From Deltaproteobacteria bacterium (GTDB lineage Bacteria > Myxococcota_A > Polyangia > DRWM01 > JAAZOP01), in contig JACRCX010000115.1 of assembly GCA_016218815.1 (NCBI GenBank), forward strand, positions 1 through 55,688: a stretch of DNA of 55,688 bases, in the 5' to 3' direction. Each line of letters starts with the position of its first letter. The first letter of the stretch is position 1. Shown here piece after piece: positions 27,341 to 37,352 of this stretch. The notes below the pieces were generated by a model. The model had not been told where the DNA came from and made no database searches. It saw only the letters and a list, made by a program, of their open reading frames with translations. The translations under genes were made by a program, and so were the position numbers.

Positions 27341-28165
27341 ATGGGACGACTCCTCTTCGGAACTTCGAGCTGGTCCGAGAAAGCCTGGGACGGCGTCTTC
27401 TACCCCGCCGGCCTGCCCGCGGGCGACCGGCTCTCCCACTACGCCACCCAGCTCGCCACCGTCGAGGCCGATGTCACCTACTATCGCGTCCCCAGTCCCG
27501 CCATGGTCTCGGCGTGGCAACGCAAGACCCCCGACGGCTTCGTCCTCTCCGCCAAATTCCCCCGCTCCATCGTCCACGGCGGAGAAAAGGCCGCACCCGA
27601 TCCCTCGCGCCTCCTCCTCTGGGACGCCGTCGGCGCCGACGTCGACCGCTTCCTCGGAGCCATGGCCGCCCTCGGCCCCAAGTGCGGGCCCCTCGTCCTC
27701 CAGTTCCCCTACTTCAACCGCCAGGCCTTCCCCGCCCCGGGCCCGTTCCTCGAACGCCTCGACGCCTTCCTCGAACGCCTCCCCCCCGACCGGCGCTACG
27801 CCGTCGAGCTGCGCAACAAGACGTGGCTCAAGAAGCCGGTGCTCGACATCCTGCGACGCCATCGCACCGCGTTGGTCCTCGTCGACCTCCCCTACATGCC
27901 CCACGCCGCCGACCTCGACCTCGATCCCCTCACGACCGACTTCACCTACCTGCGGCTCATCGGCGATCGCAAGGACACCGAAGCGCGGGCCGACAAGTTC
28001 GATCGCATCGCCGTCGACCACGGCGACCGCCTCGAACGCTGGGCGACCTGGCTCCGCGACGTCCTGTCACGCGTCCCCCTCGCCTACGCCTACGCCAATA
28101 ACCACTTCGCCGGCTTCGCCCCCGAGACCATCCGCGATCTCGCCCGGCGATTGGGCTCGCTCTGA
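27341..28165 (+). CDS. DUF72 family protein
   Basis: 274 residues, full length for DUF72. Typical patterns: N-terminal GTSSWSEKAWDGVFYP, VEADVTYYRVPS, FVLSAKFP, AVELRNKTW, FTYLRLIGDR and the C-terminal AYANNHFAGFAP. The fold is a TIM barrel, and the biochemical role of the family is not settled. The ATG has no Shine-Dalgarno sequence; TAAGCT lies 8 bp upstream, consistent with a nearly leaderless transcript although no good -35 is seen. Repeat R3 starts 1 bp after the stop. Confidence 0.9.
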   Translation: MGRLLFGTSSWSEKAWDGVFYPAGLPAGDRLSHYATQLATVEADVTYYRVPSPAMVSAWQRKTPDGFVLSAKFPRSIVHGGEKAAPDPSRLLLWDAVGADVDRFLGAMAALGPKCGPLVLQFPYFNRQAFPAPGPFLERLDAFLERLPPDRRYAVELRNKTWLKKPVLDILRRHRTALVLVDLPYMPHAADLDLDPLTTDFTYLRLIGDRKDTEARADKFDRIAVDHGDRLERWATWLRDVLSRVPLAYAYANNHFAGFAPETIRDLARRLGSL

Positions 28166-28166
28166 T

Positions 28167-28216
28167 CCCTTTGCGTCCTTTGCGTTCCTTTGCGCCCTTT
28201 GCGCGAAATCCCCGCC
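28167..28216. repeat. Dispersed TTTGCG repeat R3, copy d
   Basis: Four TTTGCG units and the TTTGCGCGAAA end, starting directly after the DUF72 stop codon. Confidence 0.8.
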
Positions 28217-28295
28217 ACGGATCAGTTGACGCCGCGCCTCCGTCCGTGAATGCTGCGCCTTCGCTCGCCGGGGCGGGGAAGAAGGAGCGACGACG

Positions 28296-29795
28296 TTGGG
28301 ACTGACCGAGTTGAAGCTACGGGTCGCCGAGCTCGCCAACCTCGGCGGCGCCCTCGATCTCCTGCACTGGGACCTCGAAACCTACATGCCCAAAGGCGGC
28401 GTCGACGACCGCGCCTCCCAGGTCGCCCTCCTCGGACGCCTCGCCCACGAATGGTTCGTCGCCGACGAGGTCGGGAGGTGGCTCGCCGATGCCGAAGCCG
28501 AGGTGCGCGATCTCGACCCCGCCGCCGACGACCTCCGCGCCGTTCGCGTCCTCCGCCGCGACTTCGACCGCGAACGCAAGGTCCCCACCGCTTGGGTCTC
28601 CGAGTTCGCCCGCACCACCTCGCTCGCCCAGCACGCCTGGCGCGAGGCCCGCGCCGGCGCCGGCTTCGAGCACTTCCGCCCCCACCTGCAGCGCGTCCTC
28701 GAGGCGCGCCGCGAGTACGCCGGCTTCTTCGCACCCTGGAAGTCCGTCTACGACCCGCTGCTCGACGACTTCGAACCCGGGACGACGACGGCCGACGTCG
28801 AACGCCTCTTCGCCGAGCTGCGTCCCCCCCTCGTCGCCCTCGTCGACGACATCCGCACCCGCGGCCGCCGCGTCGACGCCTCGTTCCTGGAGGGCGAGTT
28901 CGACGAGACGCAACAGACGCAGTTCGGCATGGACGTCCTGCGCCGCATGGGCTTCGACTTCGATCGCGGCCGCCAGGACCGCTCCGCCCACCCCTTCACC
29001 ACCGCCTTCTCCCGCAACGACGTGCGCATCACCACGCGCTTCGATCGCTCCTGCCTCTCTCCCGCCCTCTTCGGCTCCATGCACGAAGGCGGGCATGCCC
29101 TCTACGAGCAGGGCATCGCGGCCGAGTACGCCCGCACCGCCCTCGGCCGCTACTCCTCCCTCGGCATCCACGAGTCCCAGTCGCGCCTCTGGGAGAACGT
29201 CGTCGGCCGCGGCCGTCCCTTCTGGAAGCGCTTCTACCCCGACCTGCAGCGCCGCTTCCCCACGCTCGCCTCCGTGCCCGTCGAGTCGTTCTATCGGGCG
29301 ATCAACCGCGTCGCTCCGTCGCTGATCCGCGTCGAGGCCGACGAGGTGACCTACAACCTCCACATCATGATGCGCTTCGATCTCGAGCTGGCTCTCCTGC
29401 GCGGCGACCTCGCCGTCGCCGATCTGCCCGCCGCGTGGCACGAGGCCAGCCGCTCCGCCCTGGGCATCGTGCCTCCGGACGACGCCAGCGGCGTGCTCCA
29501 GGACATCCACTGGTCCGGCGGCGCCTTCGCCTACTTCCCGACCTACACCATCGGCAACCTCGCCGCCCTCCAGCTCTACGACGCCGCCGTCGCCGCCGTC
29601 CCCGGCATCCCGGGCGACCTCGAGCGCGGCGAGTTCGGCGCCCTCCTGGGCTGGCTGCGCGAGAACGTCCACCGCCACGGCCGCAAGTACGAGCCCGGCG
29701 AGCTCCTCCGCCGCGCCACCGGCCGACCCCTCGCGGCCGCCCCCTACCTCCACTACCTCCGCACCAAGTACGCCGACGTCTATTCCCTTCCCTGA
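28296..29795 (+). CDS. M32 family metallocarboxypeptidase (Taq type)
   Basis: 499 residues, the usual length. The M32 zinc motif HEGGH is at 263-267, followed by HESQS (292-296), and then DEVTYNLHI. N-terminal LLHWDLETYMP is also characteristic. It removes C-terminal residues from peptides in the cytoplasm. The start is TTG at 28296 with a clear GAAGGAG site 8 bp upstream, so this gene is conventionally led, unlike its neighbours. It lies between DUF72 and the phosphatidylserine synthase-like gene. A GAAAACTG repeat begins immediately after the stop. Confidence 0.95.
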   Translation: MGLTELKLRVAELANLGGALDLLHWDLETYMPKGGVDDRASQVALLGRLAHEWFVADEVGRWLADAEAEVRDLDPAADDLRAVRVLRRDFDRERKVPTAWVSEFARTTSLAQHAWREARAGAGFEHFRPHLQRVLEARREYAGFFAPWKSVYDPLLDDFEPGTTTADVERLFAELRPPLVALVDDIRTRGRRVDASFLEGEFDETQQTQFGMDVLRRMGFDFDRGRQDRSAHPFTTAFSRNDVRITTRFDRSCLSPALFGSMHEGGHALYEQGIAAEYARTALGRYSSLGIHESQSRLWENVVGRGRPFWKRFYPDLQRRFPTLASVPVESFYRAINRVAPSLIRVEADEVTYNLHIMMRFDLELALLRGDLAVADLPAAWHEASRSALGIVPPDDASGVLQDIHWSGGAFAYFPTYTIGNLAALQLYDAAVAAVPGIPGDLERGEFGALLGWLRENVHRHGRKYEPGELLRRATGRPLAAAPYLHYLRTKYADVYSLP

Positions 29796-29796
29796 C

Positions 29797-29833
29797 CGAA
29801 AACTGAAAACCGAAAACTGAAAACTGAAAACGG
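29797..29833. repeat. Dispersed GAAAACTG repeat R6
   Basis: Five roughly 8-bp units (GAAAACTG, GAAAACCG) starting 1 bp after the M32 stop. It is strikingly AT-rich for this genome. Confidence 0.85.
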
Positions 29834-29900
29834 ATGACGTCGCCCTCCGCGGGACCTCCACCCCGTAGACGCCGCCCCCCAAATCCGCTAAGGTCTTCCC

Positions 29901-30665
29901 GTGCCGAACCTGCGGTATCTGCCGCCCAACGTCGCCACCTCCGCATCGATGCTGCTCGGGATGCTCTCCATCCACCTGTCGATGCACGGCCAGTTCAAGC
30001 TCGCCGCCTGGTGCATCCTGTGGTGCGTCCTCCTCGACAAGCTCGACGGCACCCTCGCCCGTCTCCTGCACGCGCAGAGCAGCTTCGGCGTCGAGTTCGA
30101 CTCCTTCGCCGACTTCTGCGCCTTCGGCCTCGCACCCGCCTCGCTCCTCGCACAGCACATGTTCCAGTACCCCCAGTTCGCCGCCGGCGCCCCCAGGATC
30201 CTCGTCCTCTGCGCCGCCGGCTTCTACGTCGTCATGGCCTCCGCGCGCCTTGCCCGCTACAACGTCCAGACCGCCGCGCTGGGCGACCGCCTGTTCTACG
30301 GCCTGCCCAGCACGCTCTCCGGCGCACTGCTCGGCTCCGGCTACCTCGTCGCCGTCCAGCACCTCTCCGCCGTCCCCTCCGGCTCGACCCTCGTCTCCCT
30401 CATCCCCCTGGTCCTGGTGCTCAACGGCGTGCTCATGGTCACCCGCATCCCGTTGCCCAAGCTGCGTCTCGGGCGCGGACGCTGGTGGCGCGTCTTCCAG
30501 ATCGGCAACATCATCGGCGTCTACGTCTGCACCGCCCTGATGCTCGTGCCCGAGTACCTGCTCCTCCTGAGCGTCTCCTACTGGTTCATCGGGGCGTACT
30601 ACGGCTTCCAGGTCGTCCGGGCGATGAAGGCCGAGGGGCGCTTGTGCGGCGCTGGCCAGGGGTGA
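29901..30665 (+). CDS. pssA: CDP-alcohol phosphatidyltransferase, phosphatidylserine synthase-like
   Basis: 254 residues with about eight hydrophobic helices. The CDP-alcohol motif is complete: Asp49-Gly50, Ala53-Arg54, Gly63, Asp67 and Asp71 with exact family spacing. It transfers a phosphatidyl group from CDP-diacylglycerol to an alcohol, most likely serine judging from overall similarity to PssA in length and topology; another acceptor is possible. GTG start at 29901 without a Shine-Dalgarno sequence; TAAGGT lies 6 bp upstream. It pairs logically with gpsA and the acyltransferase elsewhere in the window, but they are not in one operon. Confidence 0.85.
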   Translation: MPNLRYLPPNVATSASMLLGMLSIHLSMHGQFKLAAWCILWCVLLDKLDGTLARLLHAQSSFGVEFDSFADFCAFGLAPASLLAQHMFQYPQFAAGAPRILVLCAAGFYVVMASARLARYNVQTAALGDRLFYGLPSTLSGALLGSGYLVAVQHLSAVPSGSTLVSLIPLVLVLNGVLMVTRIPLPKLRLGRGRWWRVFQIGNIIGVYVCTALMLVPEYLLLLSVSYWFIGAYYGFQVVRAMKAEGRLCGAGQG

Positions 30666-30782
30666 TAAAAGCGCGATCAGCTTTCAGCTTTCGGCCGCCT
30701 GCTCCGGAAGCAGGTTGAAACGGCGGCAGCGGCGCCGGGACCGGCTGGATGATGCGGGCAGGCGGAAGCTGACGGTCGAGGT

Positions 30783-33700
30783 GTGGGCATGGCGTACGAG
30801 GATCTCGAGCTGCACCATCAGCGTCTGACGCAGAACCCGACGGACCCCACCGCCTTCGCCGCCCTGCGGGACTTCTTCCTGCAGCAGGGGCAGAACGGCC
30901 AGGCGGCGGAGCTGTACGAGTTCCGCGCCGGACACCTGCCCGACCCGCGCGAGCGGGCCGAGCACCTGTTCCAGGCCGGCCTGCTCTGGATCGATCGCGA
31001 GCACGACCGCCCCCGCGGCCAGCGCGATCTGGAGGAGGCCTTCCGCGTCCAGCCGACCCACGAAGGCGTCGGCGACAAGCTGGAGGAGCTGCACCGCGCC
31101 GACCAGAACTTCGGCGCCCTCTCCCAGCTCATCACCCAACGCATCCTCTCCGTCGAACAGCTCGGCGAGATCCCCGAGACCGCGCGCATCCGCAGCCGCC
31201 TCTATCAGAACCTCGGCGAGCTCAAGGAACGCGTCGAGAACGACCCCAAGGAAGCCATCCGCTGCTACAAGCGCGCCTACGCCATCGACCCCTCCAACGT
31301 CCTCGCCCTCTACCTCTCCCGCGAGATCTACCGCCGCGCCGGCGACATGCGCAGCGCCTCCAAGCTCTACGAGCTCGAAATCAAGTCCGAGTCCGCCCCG
31401 GAACGCCAGGTCGCGCTGCTCCGCGAGCTGGCCACCCTCCGCGCCGACTCGCTCCAGGACCTCGACGGCGCCGTCGAGGCGCTCGAACGCGCGACGCAGA
31501 TCCTGCCCGCCGACGTCGACGCCGTCTACGACCTCTCTGCCATGCTGGCCCGCCGTGCCCAGGGACCCTCGCCGCGCCCCGACGACACCCGCCGCGCCGC
31601 CGACTGCCTCTTCCAGCTCGCTCGCATGGGCGACCCGGGCCAGGGCGTCGACTACCTCGAATACGCCCTCGACCTGTTCCCCGACCACGACGCCGCCCTC
31701 CAGCTCTACGGCCAGCGCACGGCCGAGGCCGGGACGACCCAGCGGTTCGCGGAACGCGTGCGGGGCTGGTTCGCCGCCCGCGGCCCGGCGCAGGCGTCGG
31801 TGTCCCTGCTCCGTGCCGCGGGGCAGGTCGAGTGGGACATCTTCCACAACGCGGAAGCGGCCCGGCCCATCTTCCAGACCCTGGCCCAGCGCGGAGACCC
31901 CGTCGGGGCCCAGCGGCTGGCCGAGCTGGGGGGCGGCGCCGTCGTTGCCGGCGCCGCCAAGGCGCCGCCGCGCGCCGTGCCCCAGGCCGACGCGCTCCCC
32001 GACTTCGTCACCGCCCCCAAGGCCGTCGAGGCCGGCGGCGACGTGGACTCCCTGTTCGGAGAGCCCGCGGCGCCGACCCCGATGCGACACGCCACCGGCG
32101 AGGCCCCCACCCGCCTCGTGCCCCCCGATCTGGCCGACGCCCTCGCCGGCGCCGCCGACGCCGCCATGGCCCCCGCCGCGGCCGAGCCCGGCTTGGAGGA
32201 GGGCGCCCCGGCCGGCGAGGCCGACGTCGAGGCCCTTCGCGACAAGGCACAGAAGCTCCGCATGATGGGCAAGGACCAGCAGGTCGAGGCCGTCATGGAG
32301 CAGATCGTCGGCGCCGTCCCCGGCGACGCCGAAGCCGTCGCCTACCTCGAACGCCGCTACCGCGCCAAGGGCAACTTCGCCGGCCTGCGCAAGATGCTCC
32401 TCGAAGCCGGCATGTCCCGCACCCTCGCCGCCAACGTCCGCGTCATGCGCCTCAAGGAGGCCGCCGCCCTCGCCGAAGGCCGCCTCAACGATCCCGAAGG
32501 CGCCGTCACCGCCTGGCAGCGCGTCCTCACCATCGACCCCAACCACGGCGACGCCCGCCGCTCCCTCGAACGCCTCCTGCGCAAGCTCGAGAAGTGGGGC
32601 GACCTCGTCGAACTGCTCGAACAGCGCGTCCAGATGGCCGAGGACGACCAGGAGAAGCTCCAACTCCTCACCCGCATCGCCGGCCTCCAGGAACAGTCGC
32701 TCAAGGATCCCTCCGCCACCCTCGACACCGTCTGGCGCATCCACGGCGTCGAGGAGGGCAACGTCAAGCACCTGAAGAAGATCCAGAACCTCGCCGAGGC
32801 CACCCAGCGCTGGGAAGACCTGGCCCGCGCCCTGTCGGCCGAGGTCGAGCTGGTCGAGTCGCCGGCCGAGAAGCTCCGCGCCCGCGAGAAGCTGGTCGTC
32901 ACCCAGCACGAGAAGCTCAACGCCTTCACCGAGGCGCTCGAAACCGTCGACGCCATCCTCGTCGACCACTCCGACCACGTCCCCACCCTGCGCCGCCAGG
33001 TCGACCTCCTGGTCGCCACGGCCCAGCCCGAACGCGCGGCGGACGCGCTCGACGTCCTCGTCGGGCGCCTCCCCGACAAGGAGAAGCCCGCCGCCCTCGG
33101 CCGCCTGGCCGAGGTCTGCCGCAAGGAGCTGCAGGACATCTCCCGCGCCGCCGACGCGCTCCAGCGCGCCCTGCAGATCGACGCCGTCAACGAAGCCGTC
33201 CGCGAAGAGATGCACAAGATGTACGAGGAGCTCGGGCGCTTCACCGACATCGCCGACTCCTACGAGGCGTGGGCCAAGGCGACCCGCGACCCCGCCCGCC
33301 GCAAGCAGCTCCAGCGCCGCGCCGCCCAGGTCTACGACCAGCAGGTCGGCGACCTCGAGGCCGCCTGCCAGCGCTTCGCCCTCATCCTCAAGGAAGGCGA
33401 CGACCAGGAGGCCCTCGAGGCCTTTGCCCGCCTCCACGAGATGCAGCAGGACTGGCCCGCCCTCGTCGACAACACCGTCCGTCGCGCCAACATCGCCGCC
33501 GGGAACGAGGACAAGGCGCGCCTGCTCACCGAGGCCGCGCAGATCCTCGACGACCGGCTGGGCGAGCCCGCCAAGGCCGCCGTCCACCTGGAACGCATCC
33601 TCAAGGAGCTGAGCCCCGACCATCGCGAGACCTTGAGCCGCCTCGTCGATGTCTACGTCCGCGCCGAGAACCACCTCAACGCAGCCGGTACCCTGGAACG

Positions 33701-36149
33701 ACTCAAGGACGTCACCGCCGATCCCGAGGAGCAGCTCAAACACGCCGAAACCCTCGGCGAGTGGTACCGCGGCCCGCTGGCCAACGCCGCCATGGCCATC
33801 GAAACCTACGAGAAGATCCTGCAGCAGTGGTCCGGTCACGGCGGCGCGCTGCTGGCTCTGACCGAGCTGTACGACCAGGAGAAGGACTTCGAGAAGCTGC
33901 TCAAGGTCCTCCGCGCCCGCTCCAAGGGCGCCGACCTCCCCTCCGACCAGGCCGCCCTCCTGCTCGAAGGCGCCAAGGCCGCCGAGCAGAAGCTCGGCGA
34001 CAAGGAGCGCGCCTGGGGCTGGTTCCAGGAAGCCCTCACCCGCGACCCCGACAGCGGCGACCTCTTCGACGAGGTCTGCGCCGCCGGCCGCCGGCTCGAG
34101 CGCTGGGAGCAGCTCGCCGGCCTCTACGAATCGGCCGCCTCCCGCGCGAAGTCCGACGAGGAGCGCGTCCAGCGCCTGCGCGAGGCCGCGAAAGTCTGGG
34201 AAGAGGACGCCAAACGCCCCAACCAGGCCCTGGAGGACACCGTCGAGGCGGTCCGCACCAATCCCGCCGACGACACCCTCCTGGCCGAGGCCGATCGCCT
34301 CGCGGCGCTCGGCGGCGCCTGGGAGCTGCTCGGCAAGGCCTACGACCTCCTCCTGCGCCGCGCCGACCTCGTCGACGATCGCGTCGCCCTCCTCCGCCGC
34401 TTCGCCAACGTCGTCCTCGAGGACGGCCGCCGGCCCGAGTTCTCCCTCGGTCCCCTCCTGCGTGCCATGGAGGAGCATCCGGACGACCTCTCCCTCTTCG
34501 AGATGTACGAGAAGGCCGCCCGCGCCTCGGGCCACTACGAGGATCTCCTCCGGGCCTACGACAAGCGCTGCCGCGCCGCCACCGAGCCCGCCCAGCGCTG
34601 GCCGCTCATGATGCACGCCGGCGAGATCTACGCCATCAGCATGGGCAACGGCCCCAAGGGCCTCCAGGTCGTCGGCATCGCCATCAACCAGGACGTCTTC
34701 AGCGACGAGATGGCCGAGGAGGCGCTGCGCACCGTCGAGAAGATCGAGGAGAGCCTGCCCGCCGACCAGAAAGGCTCCGGCTGGGCCTTCCTCGTCGGCC
34801 ACTACACCCGCCTCGCCAACGGCTACGAGCTGAACGACCCCACCCGCATCATCTTCCACCGCCGCGTCGCCACCGTCCACCTGCAGGGAGCCAAGAACCC
34901 CGAGGCCGCCTTCGAGGCGATGCGGACCGCGCACCTGCTCGCCCCGACCGACGAGATGCTCGTCGAGGACCTCGAGAAGCTCGCCCGCGAGAACAAGTTC
35001 CTCGATCAGCTCGCCGCCCATTACGCCGACGCCCTCCAGCGCTCGACCCGCGTCGACGTCGCCAAGGACCTCCACCGCCGCCGCGCCGCCCTCCTGGAAG
35101 CCGACCTCGGCCGCCTCGACGAGGCCGCCGAGCACTATTGGCAGCTCCTCCAGCTCGATCCCGACGACGTCGATGCGCGCCAGAAGGTCGCAGCCTTCTA
35201 CGAAAAGGTCGGTCGCTGGAACGATCTGGTCGTGATCCTCGAGGAGGATCTCGGAAAAGTCCTGTACGACGACGAGAAGGTCACCCTCCTGACCCGCATC
35301 GCGACGATCTGGGAGGAGAAGATCGGCAACCGCTTCGAGGCCATCGACGTCCTGCGCAAGGTGCTCAAGCTGCGGCCCGACGACGACGACCTCAAGGCCA
35401 GGATCAAGCAGCTCGCCGCACCGCGCCTCGCTGCCGACGAGTCCGACGACACCGAGGAAGCGCCCGAGGCCGCCGTGCCGCCGACCGACGCCGATTGGGG
35501 CGCCGCGCCGGGGGCCGACGCGGCCGCACCGGAAACTGCTGGAGAGCCCGGCGCCGCCGAGCCCACGATGCCGGTCGAGACGGCGGGGGAGGGCGCCGGC
35601 GACGACTCGACCCTCGAGGACGGCGCGGCCGAGGCACCGATGCCGCCCGTCGAGCAGGAAGTCGCTTCCCCACCCGCGGGAGACGAGGGCATGCTCCCGA
35701 TCGAGGAGGAAGCCGCGCCCGCCGTTCCCGCCGCGACCGGCGAACCGTCGCTCCCGACCTGGGACGACCGCGACAACTCGTCCAAGGTCTCCCTGGAGCA
35801 GCTCGAGTTCATGAAGCAGCAGCATCCCGAGGCCGCCGCGGCCGACGGGTCCGAGGTCCCGATCGAATCCGAGGCGGCGCCCGCGGAGGGCGAGGCCGCC
35901 GGCGCAGGTTTCTCCTTCGGCTCCACCGGGGAACCCGCACCCGGGGCTCTGACCCCCGCCGAAACCGCCTTCACCTTCGGCACCGGCGGCGCCCAGCCCG
36001 AAATCCCCGCGCCACCCCTCGACACCACCGGCGAGATCGCCACCGGAGAAATCCAGGTCGCCGACCTCGAAGAGGAGGCCGCCGCCCCTCCGCCCCCCGA
36101 AGTGCCGCGCCGCCCCTCCGCCCCGCCTCCCCCCCGCCGCAAGCGGTAG
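30783..36149 (+). CDS. Giant TPR-repeat protein
   Basis: About 1788 residues, nearly all tetratricopeptide-like helical hairpins (about 10-1550). They have recurring 'A...Y.RAL.IDP....A' phasing and few insertions apart from an Ala/Pro-rich break near 395-470. The C-terminal 240 residues are acidic, Pro/Ala/Glu-rich and probably disordered, ending in a basic PPPPRRKR tail. There is no signal peptide or membrane helix, so it is likely a cytoplasmic scaffold. Function unknown. Start: GTG 30783 or ATG 30789 (MAYEDLEL), with GAGG just upstream. Three tandem copies of a degenerate R1 unit follow the stop, then a convergent regulator gene. Confidence 0.85.
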   Translation: MGMAYEDLELHHQRLTQNPTDPTAFAALRDFFLQQGQNGQAAELYEFRAGHLPDPRERAEHLFQAGLLWIDREHDRPRGQRDLEEAFRVQPTHEGVGDKLEELHRADQNFGALSQLITQRILSVEQLGEIPETARIRSRLYQNLGELKERVENDPKEAIRCYKRAYAIDPSNVLALYLSREIYRRAGDMRSASKLYELEIKSESAPERQVALLRELATLRADSLQDLDGAVEALERATQILPADVDAVYDLSAMLARRAQGPSPRPDDTRRAADCLFQLARMGDPGQGVDYLEYALDLFPDHDAALQLYGQRTAEAGTTQRFAERVRGWFAARGPAQASVSLLRAAGQVEWDIFHNAEAARPIFQTLAQRGDPVGAQRLAELGGGAVVAGAAKAPPRAVPQADALPDFVTAPKAVEAGGDVDSLFGEPAAPTPMRHATGEAPTRLVPPDLADALAGAADAAMAPAAAEPGLEEGAPAGEADVEALRDKAQKLRMMGKDQQVEAVMEQIVGAVPGDAEAVAYLERRYRAKGNFAGLRKMLLEAGMSRTLAANVRVMRLKEAAALAEGRLNDPEGAVTAWQRVLTIDPNHGDARRSLERLLRKLEKWGDLVELLEQRVQMAEDDQEKLQLLTRIAGLQEQSLKDPSATLDTVWRIHGVEEGNVKHLKKIQNLAEATQRWEDLARALSAEVELVESPAEKLRAREKLVVTQHEKLNAFTEALETVDAILVDHSDHVPTLRRQVDLLVATAQPERAADALDVLVGRLPDKEKPAALGRLAEVCRKELQDISRAADALQRALQIDAVNEAVREEMHKMYEELGRFTDIADSYEAWAKATRDPARRKQLQRRAAQVYDQQVGDLEAACQRFALILKEGDDQEALEAFARLHEMQQDWPALVDNTVRRANIAAGNEDKARLLTEAAQILDDRLGEPAKAAVHLERILKELSPDHRETLSRLVDVYVRAENHLNAAGTLERLKDVTADPEEQLKHAETLGEWYRGPLANAAMAIETYEKILQQWSGHGGALLALTELYDQEKDFEKLLKVLRARSKGADLPSDQAALLLEGAKAAEQKLGDKERAWGWFQEALTRDPDSGDLFDEVCAAGRRLERWEQLAGLYESAASRAKSDEERVQRLREAAKVWEEDAKRPNQALEDTVEAVRTNPADDTLLAEADRLAALGGAWELLGKAYDLLLRRADLVDDRVALLRRFANVVLEDGRRPEFSLGPLLRAMEEHPDDLSLFEMYEKAARASGHYEDLLRAYDKRCRAATEPAQRWPLMMHAGEIYAISMGNGPKGLQVVGIAINQDVFSDEMAEEALRTVEKIEESLPADQKGSGWAFLVGHYTRLANGYELNDPTRIIFHRRVATVHLQGAKNPEAAFEAMRTAHLLAPTDEMLVEDLEKLARENKFLDQLAAHYADALQRSTRVDVAKDLHRRRAALLEADLGRLDEAAEHYWQLLQLDPDDVDARQKVAAFYEKVGRWNDLVVILEEDLGKVLYDDEKVTLLTRIATIWEEKIGNRFEAIDVLRKVLKLRPDDDDLKARIKQLAAPRLAADESDDTEEAPEAAVPPTDADWGAAPGADAAAPETAGEPGAAEPTMPVETAGEGAGDDSTLEDGAAEAPMPPVEQEVASPPAGDEGMLPIEEEAAPAVPAATGEPSLPTWDDRDNSSKVSLEQLEFMKQQHPEAAAADGSEVPIESEAAPAEGEAAGAGFSFGSTGEPAPGALTPAETAFTFGTGGAQPEIPAPPLDTTGEIATGEIQVADLEEEAAAPPPPEVPRRPSAPPPPRRKR

Positions 36150-36160
36150 CCCGCGACTCG

Positions 36161-36268
36161 TCCGGAACCGAACCGCCAGCTCCACCCCGCGGCTGCTCCG
36201 GAACCGAACCGCCAGCTCCACCCCGCGGCTGCTCCGGAACCGAACCGCAGGCTTCAGCCCGCGGCTCT
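36161..36268. repeat. Tandem degenerate R1 units (3 x 36 bp)
   Basis: Three exact 36-bp periods starting TCCGGAACCGAACCG. The third keeps the GGCTTCAGCC hairpin; the first two have lost it. It lies between the convergent stops at 36149 and 36276. Confidence 0.85.
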
Positions 36269-36275
36269 CCCCGCC

Positions 36276-37352
36276 TCAACCGTCTTCGATTCTTCGCAAC
36301 CCCTCGCGCGCGTCGTCGGCGTACGCGCCGGAAGGATCCAGCTCCAGGCACCGGCGCCACAGCGTCCGCGCGCGGTCCGGCTGGCCGATGCGCTCGTACG
36401 CCAGCGCGAGGTTGTGGTACGCATCCGGAAACTCGGGATCCCGCGCCAGCGCCGCGTGGAACAACGGCACCGCCGCACGCGGATCCCCGCCGTCCAGAAG
36501 CAGGAACCCGACGTTGTAGTACCCCTCGGCCCGGTCCGGCGCGATCGCCAGCGCTGCCTCGTACTGCTTGCGCGCCCCCTCCACGTCGCCCCGCCGGTAC
36601 CGCAGGTTGCCCAGGTTCACGATCGCCCCCACGTGCCCCCCGTCCGTCTCGATGGCCCGATGCAACGCCGTCTCCGCGCCGTCCAGATCCCCCTCGTCCT
36701 CCAGCCGGCACGCCCGCTCGAACCAGTCGTCCGCTCGCCGCGGCGACTCCCGCCCCGGCTCGAGCTGCGCCACCACCTCCCGCGCCAGCTCCTCGACCTC
36801 GAAGTCCAGCAGCCGCTGGCCCGACTCGCCGTCGAATCGCCCCTCCCCCGACCGCGTCACCACGACCCGGTCGCCGTCCGAGGACACCCGCAGCTCCGAC
36901 AGCGGATGCGTCACCTCCGGCAGCATCGCCCGGATCTGCGCCACCGCCGCCGCCACCCGCCGCGGCTCGACCCCCGATGCCACCAGCCCCGCATAGGTTC
37001 GCACCGCGACCAGATCCTGGAACGAGTAGTACCGCCGCCGCCCGTCCGCCACCGACGCCGGCAACACGCCCTCGCGCTGCAGCCGCCGCAGCCGCAAGAG
37101 CGGTATCCGGAACAGCCGCGCGACCTGCTCGACCGTGTACCGAGTGCCCATCCAGATGCCCCGTACGCCGCCCCGCTCGTCGCGAGCACGAACGCCAAGC
37201 GTATCGCGACCCGCGCCCGATGGTCCAGCCCCCTCCTTCCGGCGCCCGCCCCCGCGAGGTTTCGCCGCAGCCCCGCGGGCCGCGCGCGAAACCCTCTCCG
37301 CCTCCACCCACGGTAGCGCGATCACGACGCCGCCCGAATCCGCCAGCTCCAT
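36276..37352 (-). CDS. MerR-type HTH protein with TPR repeats
   Basis: 358 residues from ATG 37352. A MerR-like winged helix (about 68-140: YTVEQVARLFRIPLLRLRRLQREGVL, with RRYYSFQDLV) is followed by a helical middle and about four TPR units (about 230-355). It probably binds DNA and a protein partner. The ATG overlaps the upstream stop by one base (TGATG, 37354-37350), indicating coupling. The first 65 residues are low-complexity, and an alternative ATG at 37151 (MGTRYTVEQ) would start directly at the HTH. The target is unknown. Confidence 0.8.
   Translation of the reverse strand: MELADSGGVVIALPWVEAERVSRAARGAAAKPRGGGRRKEGAGPSGAGRDTLGVRARDERGGVRGIWMGTRYTVEQVARLFRIPLLRLRRLQREGVLPASVADGRRRYYSFQDLVAVRTYAGLVASGVEPRRVAAAVAQIRAMLPEVTHPLSELRVSSDGDRVVVTRSGEGRFDGESGQRLLDFEVEELAREVVAQLEPGRESPRRADDWFERACRLEDEGDLDGAETALHRAIETDGGHVGAIVNLGNLRYRRGDVEGARKQYEAALAIAPDRAEGYYNVGFLLLDGGDPRAAVPLFHAALARDPEFPDAYHNLALAYERIGQPDRARTLWRRCLELDPSGAYADDAREGLRRIEDG

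Noticed and set aside
30684..36221. A minus-strand open frame of about 1845 codons and a plus-strand frame of about 2000 codons over the TPR gene
   Set aside because: They are antisense and alternative-frame shadows: extremely GC-rich DNA has few stops, their translations are low-complexity, and the TPR frame shows true helical repeats.
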